A program made the position numbers and the translations under genes. The notes beneath the pieces were generated by a model. The model was not told where the DNA came from. It saw only the letters and a program-made list of their open reading frames with translations, and searched no databases. Shown here piece by piece: positions 34,374-43,125 of a stretch of DNA of 64,000 nucleotides. This stretch comes from Planctomycetota bacterium (GTDB lineage Bacteria > Planctomycetota > UBA1135 > GCA-002686595), in NCBI GenBank assembly GCA_022446815.1, contig JAKVCD010000040.1, positions 1 to 64,000 on the forward strand, given 5' to 3'. Within the stretch, counting starts at the first letter, position 1. The number at the start of each line of letters is the position of its first letter.

Positions 34374-36359
34374 ATGCTAGCAGCGCTTCCCACCCTCCTC
34401 TTGGCGGTTCAGGCTGTCTTTATCGATGGGGGCACAGTGCACCCTATGGATGGCACCCCAACCTTCGCTGGTGACGTTCTTGTCGTGGACGGTGTGATCA
34501 CAGCCGTCGGGCCAGAGCTAGAACCTCCTGATGGGGGCGAGGTTGTTGACGCGCGGGGCCTGCATGTCCTCCCGGGCCTGATCGACGGCATGATTCACCA
34601 TGACGGCGAGCATGACCCGCTCTACACACGGGCTGGTGTTGTACTGGCCAGAGACATGGGGAATGACCTTGGCAGGGTGATCATCTCAAGGGCGAGGCGC
34701 GCTCGGGCGGATGCCACAGGCCCGCGGCTCTTTATCTGCGGTGCTGTCTTAGATGGGCTCCCCCCGATCACGACCAAGGCCGTCGTTGTCCGGACCGCAG
34801 AGGAGGCTGAGGCGAAGCTCTCTAGACTGATGGAGCTCCAGGTGGACTTCATCTCTACTCATACCGGCATCCCTCACGACGCTCTGGTTGGTGCCTCCGG
34901 TGCAGCCCGTGCCTCTGGTCTTCAGGTTTGGGGCCCTGCGCCCCGGGGCGCCGGGCTAGATCAGGCGTTCAAGCTCGGGCTAGATGGCCTCATAGGTTTA
35001 GACGCATTCTTGCCCGACCGTTATGGCTGGGTCGCGGATGAGGCCCCAGACCTGTCTGAGGCGATCCCGCTGGCGGTTGATGACGGGCGAGCAGTCATGC
35101 CCGTCCTCAATGCTGTCGCTGCCCGCGTTCGTTTGCCTTCGGACCCTGCCGAGACCCTCGCCTTGATGGGTCCTCACTATGTAGCCCAATGGTCTGCAGA
35201 GCTCGAAGCGAGGGAGAGGCTTGGCGGGCCTAGCTACTATGCTCGAGGACAGCTGGCGCTAATGCGGCAGCAAGAGCTTCTCGCCGACCTCTATGGGGCC
35301 GGCGCTCGACTCGTACCTGGGAGCGGAGCCCCTAACCCATGGGTCGTCCCCGGCGACGGATTGCACGACGAGCTCGCTCTGTGGGTTTCCGCTGGGGTGC
35401 CGCCAGGAGAAGCGCTTCGGGCTGCGACCTTCGGGGCTGCGACGCTTCTGGGATTTGGGGACAAGAGCGGCTCAATCGATGAGGGCAAACTCGGAGACCT
35501 CATGCTTGTCTCCGGTGATCCGAGGATAGATATCACCTCTTTGAGGAGGCCGGAGTTTGTGATTCTCAGGGGCCAGATCTTCAGTAAAGGAGACCTCGAA
35601 GAGAGCGTACAGGAGCTCAAGCATAGGCAGTCAGAGCGCCGTGAAGCAGCCACTAAGGAGCTTGTAGTTCCTGAGCTTGAACTACCTGAGGGTGAGGTCT
35701 TGCTGGCCAGCGTCGTTCAGACCGACGCCTATGGCGGCCGCATCGGAATGGAGCGTTACGCCATCGTCGCCGGGGATGATGGGCGGACTAGCTACTGCTC
35801 TCGCTCTGTCATTCCTGCGAGCGCCACAGAGGGCGAGTCCCGCATTCAGTTTCGACAGGTCATCCAAAACAACCGCGTTCAAGAGTTTGCGTTTGTGATG
35901 GATGCGCAGGGCTCGAAGATTGAGATCCAGGGGATACGTGTCGGTGGCCAGCTGCGTGTGGAGAGGAGGGTGGACGGGCTCTACCTAGACAACTCTTCCA
36001 CTACGGAGGCTATCGCGCTCATTGATACAGGAAGCGCCACAGCGCCGCTCGTTGTCGCCCACCATCTTGCTGAGGGGTCTCTGAAGGCGCTCTACTTTGA
36101 TGATCTCGAACCTGCCGTCGCCAATTGGGAGCTAGAGGTCAAGGCGAGCGGCATCCTCGCGATGATGACGGGAGAGGGCCCTATGGTCGCCTTGTTTGAG
36201 CAAGGGGGCGCGCTAAGCAAGATGGAGCGAACGAGAGGAAATACAGTGATCAGGCAATACGCCGTCTCTGTAGACCTCATGGGCGGAGATGGGCTCCCGC
36301 TCCCTCCTGAGAGGCTTCCTAGCGCTGCCGGTTCGGATGTTTCAGGAGGGCAGAAATGA
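34374..36359 (+). CDS. Amidohydrolase-like protein with missing metal ligands
   Basis: This 661-residue exported protein (hydrophobic start MLAALPTLLLAVQA) has the amidohydrolase fold in residues about 15-400: IDGGTVHPMDGTP, LPGLIDGMIHH, then GLHDELALWVSAGVPPGEAL and GSIDEGKLGDLML. The first metal motif HxH reads M73-I-H75 and the usual GTD aspartate region reads PGSGAPNPW, so at least two metal ligands are absent. It is probably not a classical metal-dependent hydrolase; a binding or structural role, or catalysis with altered metal use, is possible. Residues about 430-640 form an extra C-terminal domain I do not recognise. Its stop overlaps the dusB start (ATGA). Confidence 0.7.
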   Translation: MLAALPTLLLAVQAVFIDGGTVHPMDGTPTFAGDVLVVDGVITAVGPELEPPDGGEVVDARGLHVLPGLIDGMIHHDGEHDPLYTRAGVVLARDMGNDLGRVIISRARRARADATGPRLFICGAVLDGLPPITTKAVVVRTAEEAEAKLSRLMELQVDFISTHTGIPHDALVGASGAARASGLQVWGPAPRGAGLDQAFKLGLDGLIGLDAFLPDRYGWVADEAPDLSEAIPLAVDDGRAVMPVLNAVAARVRLPSDPAETLALMGPHYVAQWSAELEARERLGGPSYYARGQLALMRQQELLADLYGAGARLVPGSGAPNPWVVPGDGLHDELALWVSAGVPPGEALRAATFGAATLLGFGDKSGSIDEGKLGDLMLVSGDPRIDITSLRRPEFVILRGQIFSKGDLEESVQELKHRQSERREAATKELVVPELELPEGEVLLASVVQTDAYGGRIGMERYAIVAGDDGRTSYCSRSVIPASATEGESRIQFRQVIQNNRVQEFAFVMDAQGSKIEIQGIRVGGQLRVERRVDGLYLDNSSTTEAIALIDTGSATAPLVVAHHLAEGSLKALYFDDLEPAVANWELEVKASGILAMMTGEGPMVALFEQGGALSKMERTRGNTVIRQYAVSVDLMGGDGLPLPPERLPSAAGSDVSGGQK

Positions 36360-37555
36360 CCTCTCGATTCGCATCAGAAGAGAACATGGAGGTGCCTGTC
36401 GCGGCAGAAGGTGAGTTCAAACCCTTCGCGCTCGGGAGGCTGCAAGCCTGGCCTCCAGTGGTATTAGCTCCGATGGCGGGGATCACGAACTATCCCTATC
36501 GCCGACTCTGCCGAGAGTTCGGGGCTGGGCTATATGTCTCCGAAATGATCACAGCGCGGGGTTACCTACATGGGAACCGGATGACTCAACTCCTGGCAAG
36601 CAGCCAGCCGGACGAGTCTCCCCGCTCAGTTCAGATTTATGGAGCGGACCCTGTGGACGTTGGCGAGATGGTCGCCTCCCTCGTAGGTGACGGAGTTGAT
36701 CACATAGATATGAACTTCGGCTGCCCCGTCGCAAAGGTGACTCGGCATGGGGGCGGTAGCGCCGTCCCCGTGAAGCCGAGGCTGCTTGCTCGGATCGTCC
36801 GTGCAGCTGTGCGCTCTGCTGGCGAAGTGCCGGTGACCATTAAGGTTCGAATGGGCATTGATGATGAGATCGTCACTTTTCTGAACGCTGGTAAGGTGGC
36901 TCAGGAAGAGGGGGTAGCCGCGATCGGGTTGCACGCTCGCACAGCAGCTGAGCTCTACAGTGGTGAAGCGAGGTGGCCGGCTATCGCAGAGCTCAAGGCC
37001 GCAGTGGAAATACCTGTGCTCGGCAACGGGGACATCTGGGAGTGTTGGGATGCCCTCCGCATGATGAGGGAGACAGGCTGTGACGGCGTCATTGTCGGGC
37101 GCGGGTGCCTTGGCAGGCCCTGGCTCTTTCGTGAGCTGGCTGAAGTCTTTAACGGCTTGGAGCCACAAGCCCCGCCCAAGCTCGGCGAAGTTGTGCAGAT
37201 CGCCATCGCCCATGGAGAGTCCCTGAGTGATTTTTTCGGGGAGTACTCAGCGATGAAGCAGATGAGAAAGTGGATGGGCTGGTACACCAAGGGCTTCCAT
37301 GGCGCAGCCACTCTGCGCGCAAATTTAGCGCGTATTGAGACCCTCGATGACCTGAGAGAGCTGCTCCTTAGCTTGCCGGCAGATGAACCCTTCCCTAAGC
37401 GGGCCCTGCGCATGGGACGAGCTAAGCGAGGCGGGCAGCAGCGCGTAAAACTGCCCGAGGGTTATCTGGACGACTTAGATGATGACACGCCTCCCCGCGG
37501 TCCCCGCTCAGTGGAGGAGATTGAGGCATGGGAGCGAGCTCATAGCGGCGGCTGA
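36356..37555 (+). CDS. dusB: tRNA-dihydrouridine synthase (DusB-type)
   Basis: This 399-residue FMN enzyme reduces uridine to dihydrouridine in the tRNA D-loop. Signatures are the FMN-barrel start VVLAPMAGITNYPYRRL (35-51), the catalytic cysteine in DMNFGCPVAKVTRHGGGSA (Cys123), IKVRMGID, GLHARTAAELYSGEA, LGNGDIW and IVGRGCLGRPWLF. The C-terminal 50 residues form a charged extension absent from most DusB proteins. The start at 36356 is supported by AGGAGGG 6 bases upstream and an ATGA overlap with the amidohydrolase-like gene. The coupling of these two is functionally unexplained. Confidence 0.93.
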   Translation: MTSRFASEENMEVPVAAEGEFKPFALGRLQAWPPVVLAPMAGITNYPYRRLCREFGAGLYVSEMITARGYLHGNRMTQLLASSQPDESPRSVQIYGADPVDVGEMVASLVGDGVDHIDMNFGCPVAKVTRHGGGSAVPVKPRLLARIVRAAVRSAGEVPVTIKVRMGIDDEIVTFLNAGKVAQEEGVAAIGLHARTAAELYSGEARWPAIAELKAAVEIPVLGNGDIWECWDALRMMRETGCDGVIVGRGCLGRPWLFRELAEVFNGLEPQAPPKLGEVVQIAIAHGESLSDFFGEYSAMKQMRKWMGWYTKGFHGAATLRANLARIETLDDLRELLLSLPADEPFPKRALRMGRAKRGGQQRVKLPEGYLDDLDDDTPPRGPRSVEEIEAWERAHSGG

Positions 37556-37921
37556 ATACTACTGAGGCAGCTGCTCAAATCAGCTATGGCGGACGCACTC
37601 CGTCTCTGACTATGACCTCTCGCTCCATTGCGAGCCCGTGATCAATCACTTCGGACTATTCATCTTCAGCCCGAATCAGGCTCAGCTGAGTTTTGGCAAC
37701 GACACTCGATGCGCTGGGCTCCCCATAACTCGATTCTCCGTGAAGCAGGCCTCTTTCTTTGGGGACCTTGATTCCGACGTGGACCTGCTCGCGCCGTCCG
37801 CAAGCGGTGCATTCGCTACAAGCTCTCAGTAGAAATTCCAGGCCTGCTTCCGTGATCCTGCTGCGCGGATGCCTGGTTACGACATCTCGAACGGATTGTG
37901 ATCACCTTCAGCGCTTCAAGG
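37556..37921. other. 366-base intergenic stretch, no convincing gene
   Basis: This gap lies between the convergent dusB and the minus-strand unknown gene ending at 37922. Only a GTG-started frame of 64 codons (37638-37832, plus) is open. It has no ribosome site and no recognisable similarity, and base composition is less GC-rich than in the flanking genes. I see no convincing hairpin terminator or RNA structure. It may be decayed coding sequence. Confidence 0.4.
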
Positions 37922-38998
37922 TCATTTGGGCAGCAGCTCGTTCTCGCTAAGGATCCTGAGGGCGAGCTCTGTGGTGGCTGACGCAGATCGCGATAGCGCG
38001 TAAGCCCTATTCTGAGCCTTCCTCTGTAGCGATCCGCTCTCATCGACGTGCTCTCGCCAGTCCTCAAGGAAGTTGCGCCAGCCCTTTGAGGTCGGGAGTC
38101 TCTCTAAGAGCTTTGCAGGCGTAGAGGAGCAGTCCTCCCACAGGGCGTGCAGCTGAAGATAGTTTCCGCTGTATTCATCTAGGGCGGCTGCGTTCCCCGT
38201 CACATAGGCCACCGCTAGTGCGTGCCTGAGACCGCGATGCTGCCTTGCGGGGAAAAAGAGCTCTCCGATCGCGTCGTATAGCGACTGCTGTTTGCGGACG
38301 GGCGCCTTCCAAGTCTTCCAGTCGTCTTTGAGGTCATGAATGATTCCAAGGCACTCTACGTCAGGCATCTCCATCTGAGACCCCGACGCCCACGCGTCGT
38401 AGAGAGTGACTCCGGGATACACCCACCCTGATCGATCTGCGTAGCCGTGTGAGAATGCTTTGAACGTGTCCTGTAGCTCGCCGTCATCAAGGTTCAGTTC
38501 GAGGACGGCTATCGCTAGGTCTTGGCTTGGTGGGGAGCCGAGGACTGCGTTCTTAAGCAAGCGTTTAGGGGAATCCCAGCCAGGCTGGCGCCGTAGCTCC
38601 CGAGCGGAATAGTCATACGTCCATCCCGGCTCCACCGATAAAGGATCGGGGGAGAGTTTGAAGCGAGCGAGGGCTCGCCTAGCTCGGAGGTCAGAGGCCT
38701 TGATGCGTCTCCGGGGGATCGGCTGGGCTGGGCAGTGAAGCTGGGGATCATAGGTTGGCGCCTCCGCCTGCAGAGGCCAAGTCCCGGGGTCCCTAGGTGG
38801 ATTCTTGAGGAGGTAAGTCTGGAGCCCGGCCCTGAAGTCTTCCCTCCAGGAAGCCTCCATTCGTAGTTGCTCGGACAGCTCCTCAGCCATTTCTTCAGGC
38901 AGCGCATCAATGACCCGAATCGCCTCTTCAAGCTCAGGGTCTGCCTGGAAGGGGCTAGGGGTTGCTGTCACTGCTGCAAGGATTAGCGTCGTGATCAC
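37922..38998 (-). CDS. Exported protein of unknown function
   Basis: This is a protein of about 358 residues that I do not recognise. The chosen GTG start at 38998 gives a signal-peptide-like N-terminus (VITTLILAAVTATPSPFQA), while the frame remains open further upstream to a TTG at 39085, so the start is uncertain. The mature part is helical and charged with scattered Trp; a proline and basic segment (CPAQPIPRRRIKASDLRARR) lies near residue 95. Blocks such as GWVYPGVTLYDAWASG and LRHALAVAYVTGNAAALDEY suggest a folded enzyme-like or helical-repeat domain. No operon partners are visible; the next minus-strand gene upstream is pcnB, 430 bases away. Confidence 0.6.
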   Translation of the reverse strand: MITTLILAAVTATPSPFQADPELEEAIRVIDALPEEMAEELSEQLRMEASWREDFRAGLQTYLLKNPPRDPGTWPLQAEAPTYDPQLHCPAQPIPRRRIKASDLRARRALARFKLSPDPLSVEPGWTYDYSARELRRQPGWDSPKRLLKNAVLGSPPSQDLAIAVLELNLDDGELQDTFKAFSHGYADRSGWVYPGVTLYDAWASGSQMEMPDVECLGIIHDLKDDWKTWKAPVRKQQSLYDAIGELFFPARQHRGLRHALAVAYVTGNAAALDEYSGNYLQLHALWEDCSSTPAKLLERLPTSKGWRNFLEDWREHVDESGSLQRKAQNRAYALSRSASATTELALRILSENELLPK

Positions 38999-39429
38999 GC
39001 ACGGGATTGTGCCACGAAGGGAGCGGAAAGGGCGCCCTAGAAAAAGTGGGGGGCGACTCTGCTGAGGCGCCCCCTCAGGTGGCAAGAGTACCGACCGGGT
39101 AGCGCCTGAGCGCCTTGGTCGGCTGGTCCTCCATCACCGCTTTCGCAGCTAGGGAGAAAATGACTTCCCCGCGCTGGTGTGCCAGACAAGACCGCCCATG
39201 GCGTGTGCCACCCACGTCACCGCAAGCCGTGGACAGCTGCCATTCCTCTTGCAGGAGATGGGCGGGAGTCGGCACTCCCGGAAGTCAGGATCTCAAGGAA
39301 CCATCGAAATGTACCCCTAGATCCAGCAGAGGTCGGATTGCCTAAAACTCAAAGGTGCTCTCTATAGGCCTCCGCACTTAACCCCCTTTCCTCATTGGTC
39401 TTAGGCTGGATCTTCGCGCTAAAAAAAAG
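38999..39429. other. 431-base intergenic stretch rich in hairpins
   Basis: No confident gene lies here. Three inverted repeats are visible: 39062-39078 (6-bp stem CTGAGG/CCTCAG), 39091-39122 (CCGACC/GGTCGG enclosing GCGC/GCGC) and 39263-39280 (7-bp perfect stem CGGGAGT/ACTCCCG with a CGGC loop). A GTG-started minus-strand frame (39275-39075, 66 codons) has plausible third-base GC content but no known match. The pcnB stop is followed on the minus strand by eight T residues (39422-39429). It could hold terminators, a small RNA, or the leader of the gene at 38998. Confidence 0.4.
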
Positions 39430-40764
39430 CTATTTCCTTCTCTTTCTGCGCCGACGTTTCCGACGCCTCCCGCGCTTCCGCTCTGCTAGGACCTCCTCCT
39501 CAGAGAGCTCTGAGGCCTGCAGGTGACGATCTACCCATCCTTGGTAGATGTCGTAGCCGCGCCCGCGAGCACGGCTGCGGATCCGAAAGAGAGCGAGTGC
39601 ATCTTCAAAGTCTTCAATAAGGCAGAACAGGAGTGGCCTGAAATTCTGTTTGCCCTGGAGCGTGAACCGCCCCTGGAGAGTGAGGAGCCTTCGGGCTTTG
39701 GAGGCATCTTTCCTTGGCAGTCTCGCCGCTCGCGTGAAGGGCTCAAGGGTGGCATCAACCGTTTTGGCGATCGCTCGTATCGTCGAGCCTTGCAGCTCAT
39801 CTGTCTCGATAGGCGCGGTCGCGTCGACCATGTCATGGATCATGAGCGCGACGAGGACGGCATTGCTGGGTCTCTCGCCGGACTGAACGTCAGCATCCAG
39901 GGCCTCTAGCAGCCGCCAAAAGTTATGGGCCTTTGCGTCGCTTCCAGGCGAGGGCTTGATGTGCTCGAGATGTTCATGCAGCGCAGGAAAGATGGGCTCA
40001 AGCGCGGAGCAGGAGCGAAGCTGTTTGAAGGCGCCCAGAGATGTCCCAGAGCGAAGCAGGCGCAGGATCTCTTCGAGAATTCGCGGTGGCGCAGAGCGAT
40101 CTAGGCCCGCAGCGCAGCTGCTCATGGCGACCCAGGTCTCATCATTGATTCGGAAGTCAAGGCGAGTAGAGAACTTGATCGCACGCAGAATTCGGACTGG
40201 ATCCTCAAGCAGTCGGGTCTCAGGGTCTCCGATCGTGCGCAGGACCCTGTCATCGAGATCCTCCATTCCGCCGACGTAGTCCAGAATTTCACCACTGAAC
40301 GGGTCAAGGAAGAGGGCGTTGACGGTGAAGTCTCTGCGGACTGCATCCTCCGCAGCTGTACCGTATTCATTGTCCTCTGTGATGAGGAGCTCTCCGGCTG
40401 GGCTAGCCGCCTCAGGGGCTCTGCGAAAGGTGGCGGTCTCGATGATCTCGTCGCCATAGCGCACATGAACAAGACGGAAGCGCCTCCCGATGATTCTCCC
40501 GGTACGAAAGAGTCGCTTCGCTTGCCTTGGCCTAGCGCTCGTAGCCACGTCAAAGTCCTTCGGCGCCCTGCCGATGAGAAGATCCCTGACGCAGCCACCC
40601 ACAAGGTAGGCCTCGTGCCCGCTGCGCTGCAGCCTAGAGATCACCCTCAGAGCGTTCTGACCCCGAGCCCTCGCTTCGGCTAGGAGTGACTCGTCGGCCT
40701 CATAGATGACCGGTGTTGGCGCCTCGCTCCATGAGCGGCGATCATTTTGTCTTTCTCTGCTCAT
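39430..40764 (-). CDS. pcnB: Poly(A) polymerase / tRNA nucleotidyltransferase family protein (PcnB-type)
   Basis: This class II nucleotidyltransferase has about 444 residues. The active site is YLVGGCVRDLLIGRAPKDFDVAT (in parts, 53-75) with Asp70 and Asp72. RTGRIIGRRFRLVHVRYGDEIIETATFR-like blocks, RRDFTVNALF and the RNA-binding LLEDPVRILRAI region follow. The block before and through GRRFRLVHV plus a very basic C-terminal tail (RKRGRRRKRRRRKRRK) fit PcnB, which adds 3' poly(A) to RNA to promote decay, rather than CCA-adding enzymes. All tRNAs in the window encode CCA, so a CCA-adding role would be repair only. The start is uncertain: an in-frame ATG at 40809 would add 15 residues. Confidence 0.85.
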   Translation of the reverse strand: MSRERQNDRRSWSEAPTPVIYEADESLLAEARARGQNALRVISRLQRSGHEAYLVGGCVRDLLIGRAPKDFDVATSARPRQAKRLFRTGRIIGRRFRLVHVRYGDEIIETATFRRAPEAASPAGELLITEDNEYGTAAEDAVRRDFTVNALFLDPFSGEILDYVGGMEDLDDRVLRTIGDPETRLLEDPVRILRAIKFSTRLDFRINDETWVAMSSCAAGLDRSAPPRILEEILRLLRSGTSLGAFKQLRSCSALEPIFPALHEHLEHIKPSPGSDAKAHNFWRLLEALDADVQSGERPSNAVLVALMIHDMVDATAPIETDELQGSTIRAIAKTVDATLEPFTRAARLPRKDASKARRLLTLQGRFTLQGKQNFRPLLFCLIEDFEDALALFRIRSRARGRGYDIYQGWVDRHLQASELSEEEVLAERKRGRRRKRRRRKRRK

Positions 40765-40923
40765 AGCTCGCGTGCCGCCCCGGGGGGGGAGCAGGCTCCC
40801 CTCGGCCATAGCAGAGGAGCTCAGGGCGGGCGCAAGGAAGTAGCTTACTTGAGTACGAGCAGGCCGCAATGGTTGAAGCTGCCTTGTAGCGTGGCCTTCA
40901 TCCGAGTAACCTGCGCATCCCCT

Positions 40924-41001
40924 AGGGCAGTAGCTCCAATTGGTTAGAGCGACTGATTCCAAATCAGTAGGATCGGGGTTCGAGTCCCTGCTGCCCTGCC
41001 A
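40924..41001 (+). tRNA. tRNA-Trp (anticodon CCA)
   Basis: This is a 78-nt cloverleaf. The acceptor stem AGGGCAG/CTGCCCT is followed by G73 (a tryptophan identity base) and an encoded CCA. The anticodon stem ACTGA/TCAGT encloses loop TTCCAAA, anticodon CCA. The D-arm GCTC/GAGC and TTCGA arm are intact. It lies 69 bases before rsmG. Confidence 0.96.
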
Positions 41002-41070
41002 AGCTCGCGGTCTGCCTCATGTGGCCTCGTGCCACTGCGGCTTTCGGTGAGGTATGGGTCACATCCCACC

Positions 41071-41889
41071 ATGCGCTCACCTCTCGACGATTTCGACCAT
41101 CCCTTTGATAGCGACCGCGAAGGCCCATCGGGCAGTAGCGGTGATGATGCGCAGGCCGGGTCCGACGGCGAAGGAGAAGGGGGCGTAGAAGAGGAGGAGG
41201 TTGAGGCTGGCCCTGATGTGCCCGCACCTTCCCTTGATGAGCTGCGCGCAGCGATGGACTGGGCTTTCAGTGGCGAAGAAGTTGAGTCAGCGGTGCTTGA
41301 CGCCTACGCGCGACACGCTGAGCTTCTCTTGGATGAGAACCGTCGGGTTAACCTGACGGCGATCTTGGACCCCAGAGAGGTGGCCGCTAAGCATTACCTT
41401 GATTCGTGGCGGATCACTCAGTTCTTGCCCCTGTTCGGCCACACAGTCGTCGACGTTGGGACCGGTGGTGGCTTTCCGGCCGTCCCTCTCGCGATCGCCG
41501 AGCCTATGGCGAGGGTCACTGCTATTGATTCGACCCGAAAGAAGACAGACTTCGTACAGCGCGCCGTGGACGAGCTCGCCCTGAAGAACGTTCTTGTCCA
41601 CTGGGGTCGCGCAGAGGACTACTTGCAGTCTGAGCGCGCTGACTTCGCCATCTTTAGGGCAGTGAGCTCAGTTCGGGAAAATGTGCGGACGCTTAGGAAG
41701 GTCAAGCAGTCTGTCCAAGACGTCGTCATGTTGAAGGGCAAGTCTTGGTCTCGCGAAGTCAGGGCTGCTGAGCGCGAAGCGGAGCGCCTAGGCTTTCGCC
41801 TCGACACTGTTTGGGAGCACTCACTCCCTGGCGAGATGGGGGAGCATGTCATCCTCGTCTACCAAGCGCCCGGCGCTCTAGGCCGCTAA
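41071..41889 (+). CDS. rsmG: 16S rRNA (guanine527-N7)-methyltransferase
   Basis: This 272-residue SAM-dependent methyltransferase modifies G527 of 16S rRNA. Family blocks are NRRVNLTAI, AAKHYLDSW, VDVGTGGGFPAVPLAIAEP (SAM-binding), AIDSTRKKTDFVQ and the FRAVSS motif. The ATG at 41071 gives an N-terminal extension of about 45 residues that is strongly acidic and Gly/Ser-rich, not part of the usual RsmG; a GTG at 41029 would lengthen it further. The extension may be a disordered tail. It follows tRNA-Trp on the same strand and precedes a possible small membrane protein. Confidence 0.93.
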   Translation: MRSPLDDFDHPFDSDREGPSGSSGDDAQAGSDGEGEGGVEEEEVEAGPDVPAPSLDELRAAMDWAFSGEEVESAVLDAYARHAELLLDENRRVNLTAILDPREVAAKHYLDSWRITQFLPLFGHTVVDVGTGGGFPAVPLAIAEPMARVTAIDSTRKKTDFVQRAVDELALKNVLVHWGRAEDYLQSERADFAIFRAVSSVRENVRTLRKVKQSVQDVVMLKGKSWSREVRAAEREAERLGFRLDTVWEHSLPGEMGEHVILVYQAPGALGR

Positions 41890-41900
41890 GCCCGATCGTC

Positions 41901-42008
41901 ATGCCCCTGCTCCTTGGCGCGACCGAGCTGATCTCCCTTGCGGCGGGCCTGATCGTTCTCGCCTTCTTCTTGGCCATCGCTTTTTGGCCTAAGGACAACT
42001 CTTTCTGA
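41901..42008 (+). CDS. Possible 35-residue single-helix membrane protein
   Basis: A short frame from ATG 41901 encodes one strongly hydrophobic helix (LISLAAGLIVLAFFLAIAFW) followed by PKDNSF. It begins 12 bases after the rsmG stop and ends 18 bases before the convergent tRNA-Leu. There is no clear ribosome-binding site, so it might be translated by coupling to rsmG. It resembles the many single-helix small proteins of bacterial membranes but has no family I can name. Confidence 0.4.
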   Translation: MPLLLGATELISLAAGLIVLAFFLAIAFWPKDNSF

Positions 42009-42026
42009 GTCGCCTTGGTGAGGGGT

Positions 42027-42114
42027 TGGTGCCCGGAGGGGGAGTCGAACCCCCACTCCCTTAACGGGAACATGGACCTGAACCATGCGCGTCTGCCAAT
42101 TCCGCCATCCGGGC
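42027..42114 (-). tRNA. tRNA-Leu (anticodon CAG)
   Basis: This 88-nt class II tRNA lies on the minus strand with a long variable arm (GTTCCCGTTAAGGGAGT region). The anticodon stem CATGG/CCATG encloses loop TTCAGGT, anticodon CAG for leucine. The acceptor stem is GCCCGGA/TCCGGGC with A73 and an encoded CCA. Confidence 0.97.
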
Positions 42115-42186
42115 CGATGGAAGGCGGAGGAAGATAGGGGGGCAGAGCCTCGGGGTCAATGGTGAGGCAGTTGCTAGAGTCTCTGC

Positions 42187-42687
42187 GTGGCAAAGTCCAA
42201 TAATAGCAAGAGCGCCAACAAGGGGCCTGCGGCCCAGCAGCGTACCGTCTCAAAAAACCGCAGGGCCCTCTATGAGTATGAGATTCTCGACGAGCTTGAG
42301 TTTGGGATCGCCCTCGTTGGAACTGAGGTTAAGGGGTTGCGGGAGGGCCAGTGCTCTATCAGCGAGGCCTACTGCCGCTTGAGGGGTGACGAGCTTTGGC
42401 TCATCGGCATGCACGTCCCGGAGTACAGCTGTGGCAACGTTCACAACCATCAGCCCACCAGGGAGAGGAAGTTGCTCGCCCATGCCCACCAGCTTCGAAA
42501 GTGGGGGAAACAGGTCGCGCAGAAGGGGACGACGATCGTTCCGCTTGAGGTTTACTTCTCTGGGCACCTTGTGAAGGTCAAATGCGCCCTGTGCCGGGGG
42601 AAACAGAGGCACGACAAGCGGCAGTCGAAGCGAGAGGCGGATGATCGAAGGGACATGGATCGCGCGCGCCGACGAGGCCGCATGTGA
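42187..42687 (+). CDS. smpB: SsrA-binding protein
   Basis: This 166-residue SmpB binds the tRNA-like domain of tmRNA and delivers it to stalled ribosomes. Signatures are NRRALYEYEILDELEFGIAL, GTEVKGLREGQCSISEAY, and TRERKLLAH. The basic C-terminal tail (RRDMDRARRRGRM) is the part that enters the empty mRNA channel. An N-terminal stretch of about 25 residues is low-complexity. It uses a GTG start at 42187. The tmRNA gene begins 15 bases after its stop, an immediate neighbourhood that suggests co-transcription. Confidence 0.96.
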   Translation: MAKSNNSKSANKGPAAQQRTVSKNRRALYEYEILDELEFGIALVGTEVKGLREGQCSISEAYCRLRGDELWLIGMHVPEYSCGNVHNHQPTRERKLLAHAHQLRKWGKQVAQKGTTIVPLEVYFSGHLVKVKCALCRGKQRHDKRQSKREADDRRDMDRARRRGRM

Positions 42688-42702
42688 TAGGATCCGAATT
42701 GT

Positions 42703-43059
42703 GGGGGCGCACCGGTTTCGACTGGTTTCGATCGCTTCCGAGCTGCGTGTCGGGGACCCCTGGTGATCCCGTAACTCATCCTGGGAAGGCATTTTATCTG
42801 CCGACAACTATTCTCTCGCTGCTTAATTAACTAGCAGCCGTCCCGCCGAGGAGCGCCCGCGGCCTCAGCAGGACGTACACAGCGGGCTGGCTAGCGAGCA
42901 GCGCCTCTCGGCGAGCTAGTGAGAGCTTAGGAGGGGCTGGCCTCACGGCAGCCCGTCTCCGGGCGGCTTACAGGCGAGACACAAATCGGAGACTATGCAC
43001 GTAGACGTTCGGCTGATGTTCACTCCAGGACGCGGGTTCGACTCCCGCCGCCTCCACCA
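42703..43059 (+). ncRNA. ssrA: Transfer-messenger RNA (tmRNA)
   Basis: This is a one-piece tmRNA of 357 nt. The 5' end GGGGGCG pairs with 3' CGCCTCC, including the G3-U70 pair needed for alanylation, followed by A and an encoded CCA. The 3' T-arm is GCGGGTTCGACTCCCGC and the 5' part has the usual CACCGGTTTCGACTGG. The tag reading frame is GCC GAC AAC TAT TCT CTC GCT GCT TAA (42800-42826), giving ADNYSLAA if GCC is the resume codon; the LAA end is the usual protease signal. A second in-frame stop-like TAA follows in another frame. The gene lies directly behind smpB. Confidence 0.95.
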
Positions 43060-43125
43060 CTTCATCAAGCGACGCGCTTGGCGCGCCGTGCCGGGCTCGA
43101 TAATGTCTTAGCGGTGATTCACTTC

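Noticed and set aside
37638-37832. 64-codon plus-strand frame after dusB
   Set aside because: No ribosome site, no similarity that I recognise, and atypical composition.
39422-39429. Eight-base T-run (minus strand) after pcnB as a terminator
   Set aside because: No stable stem immediately precedes it, so it is not a standard Rho-independent terminator.
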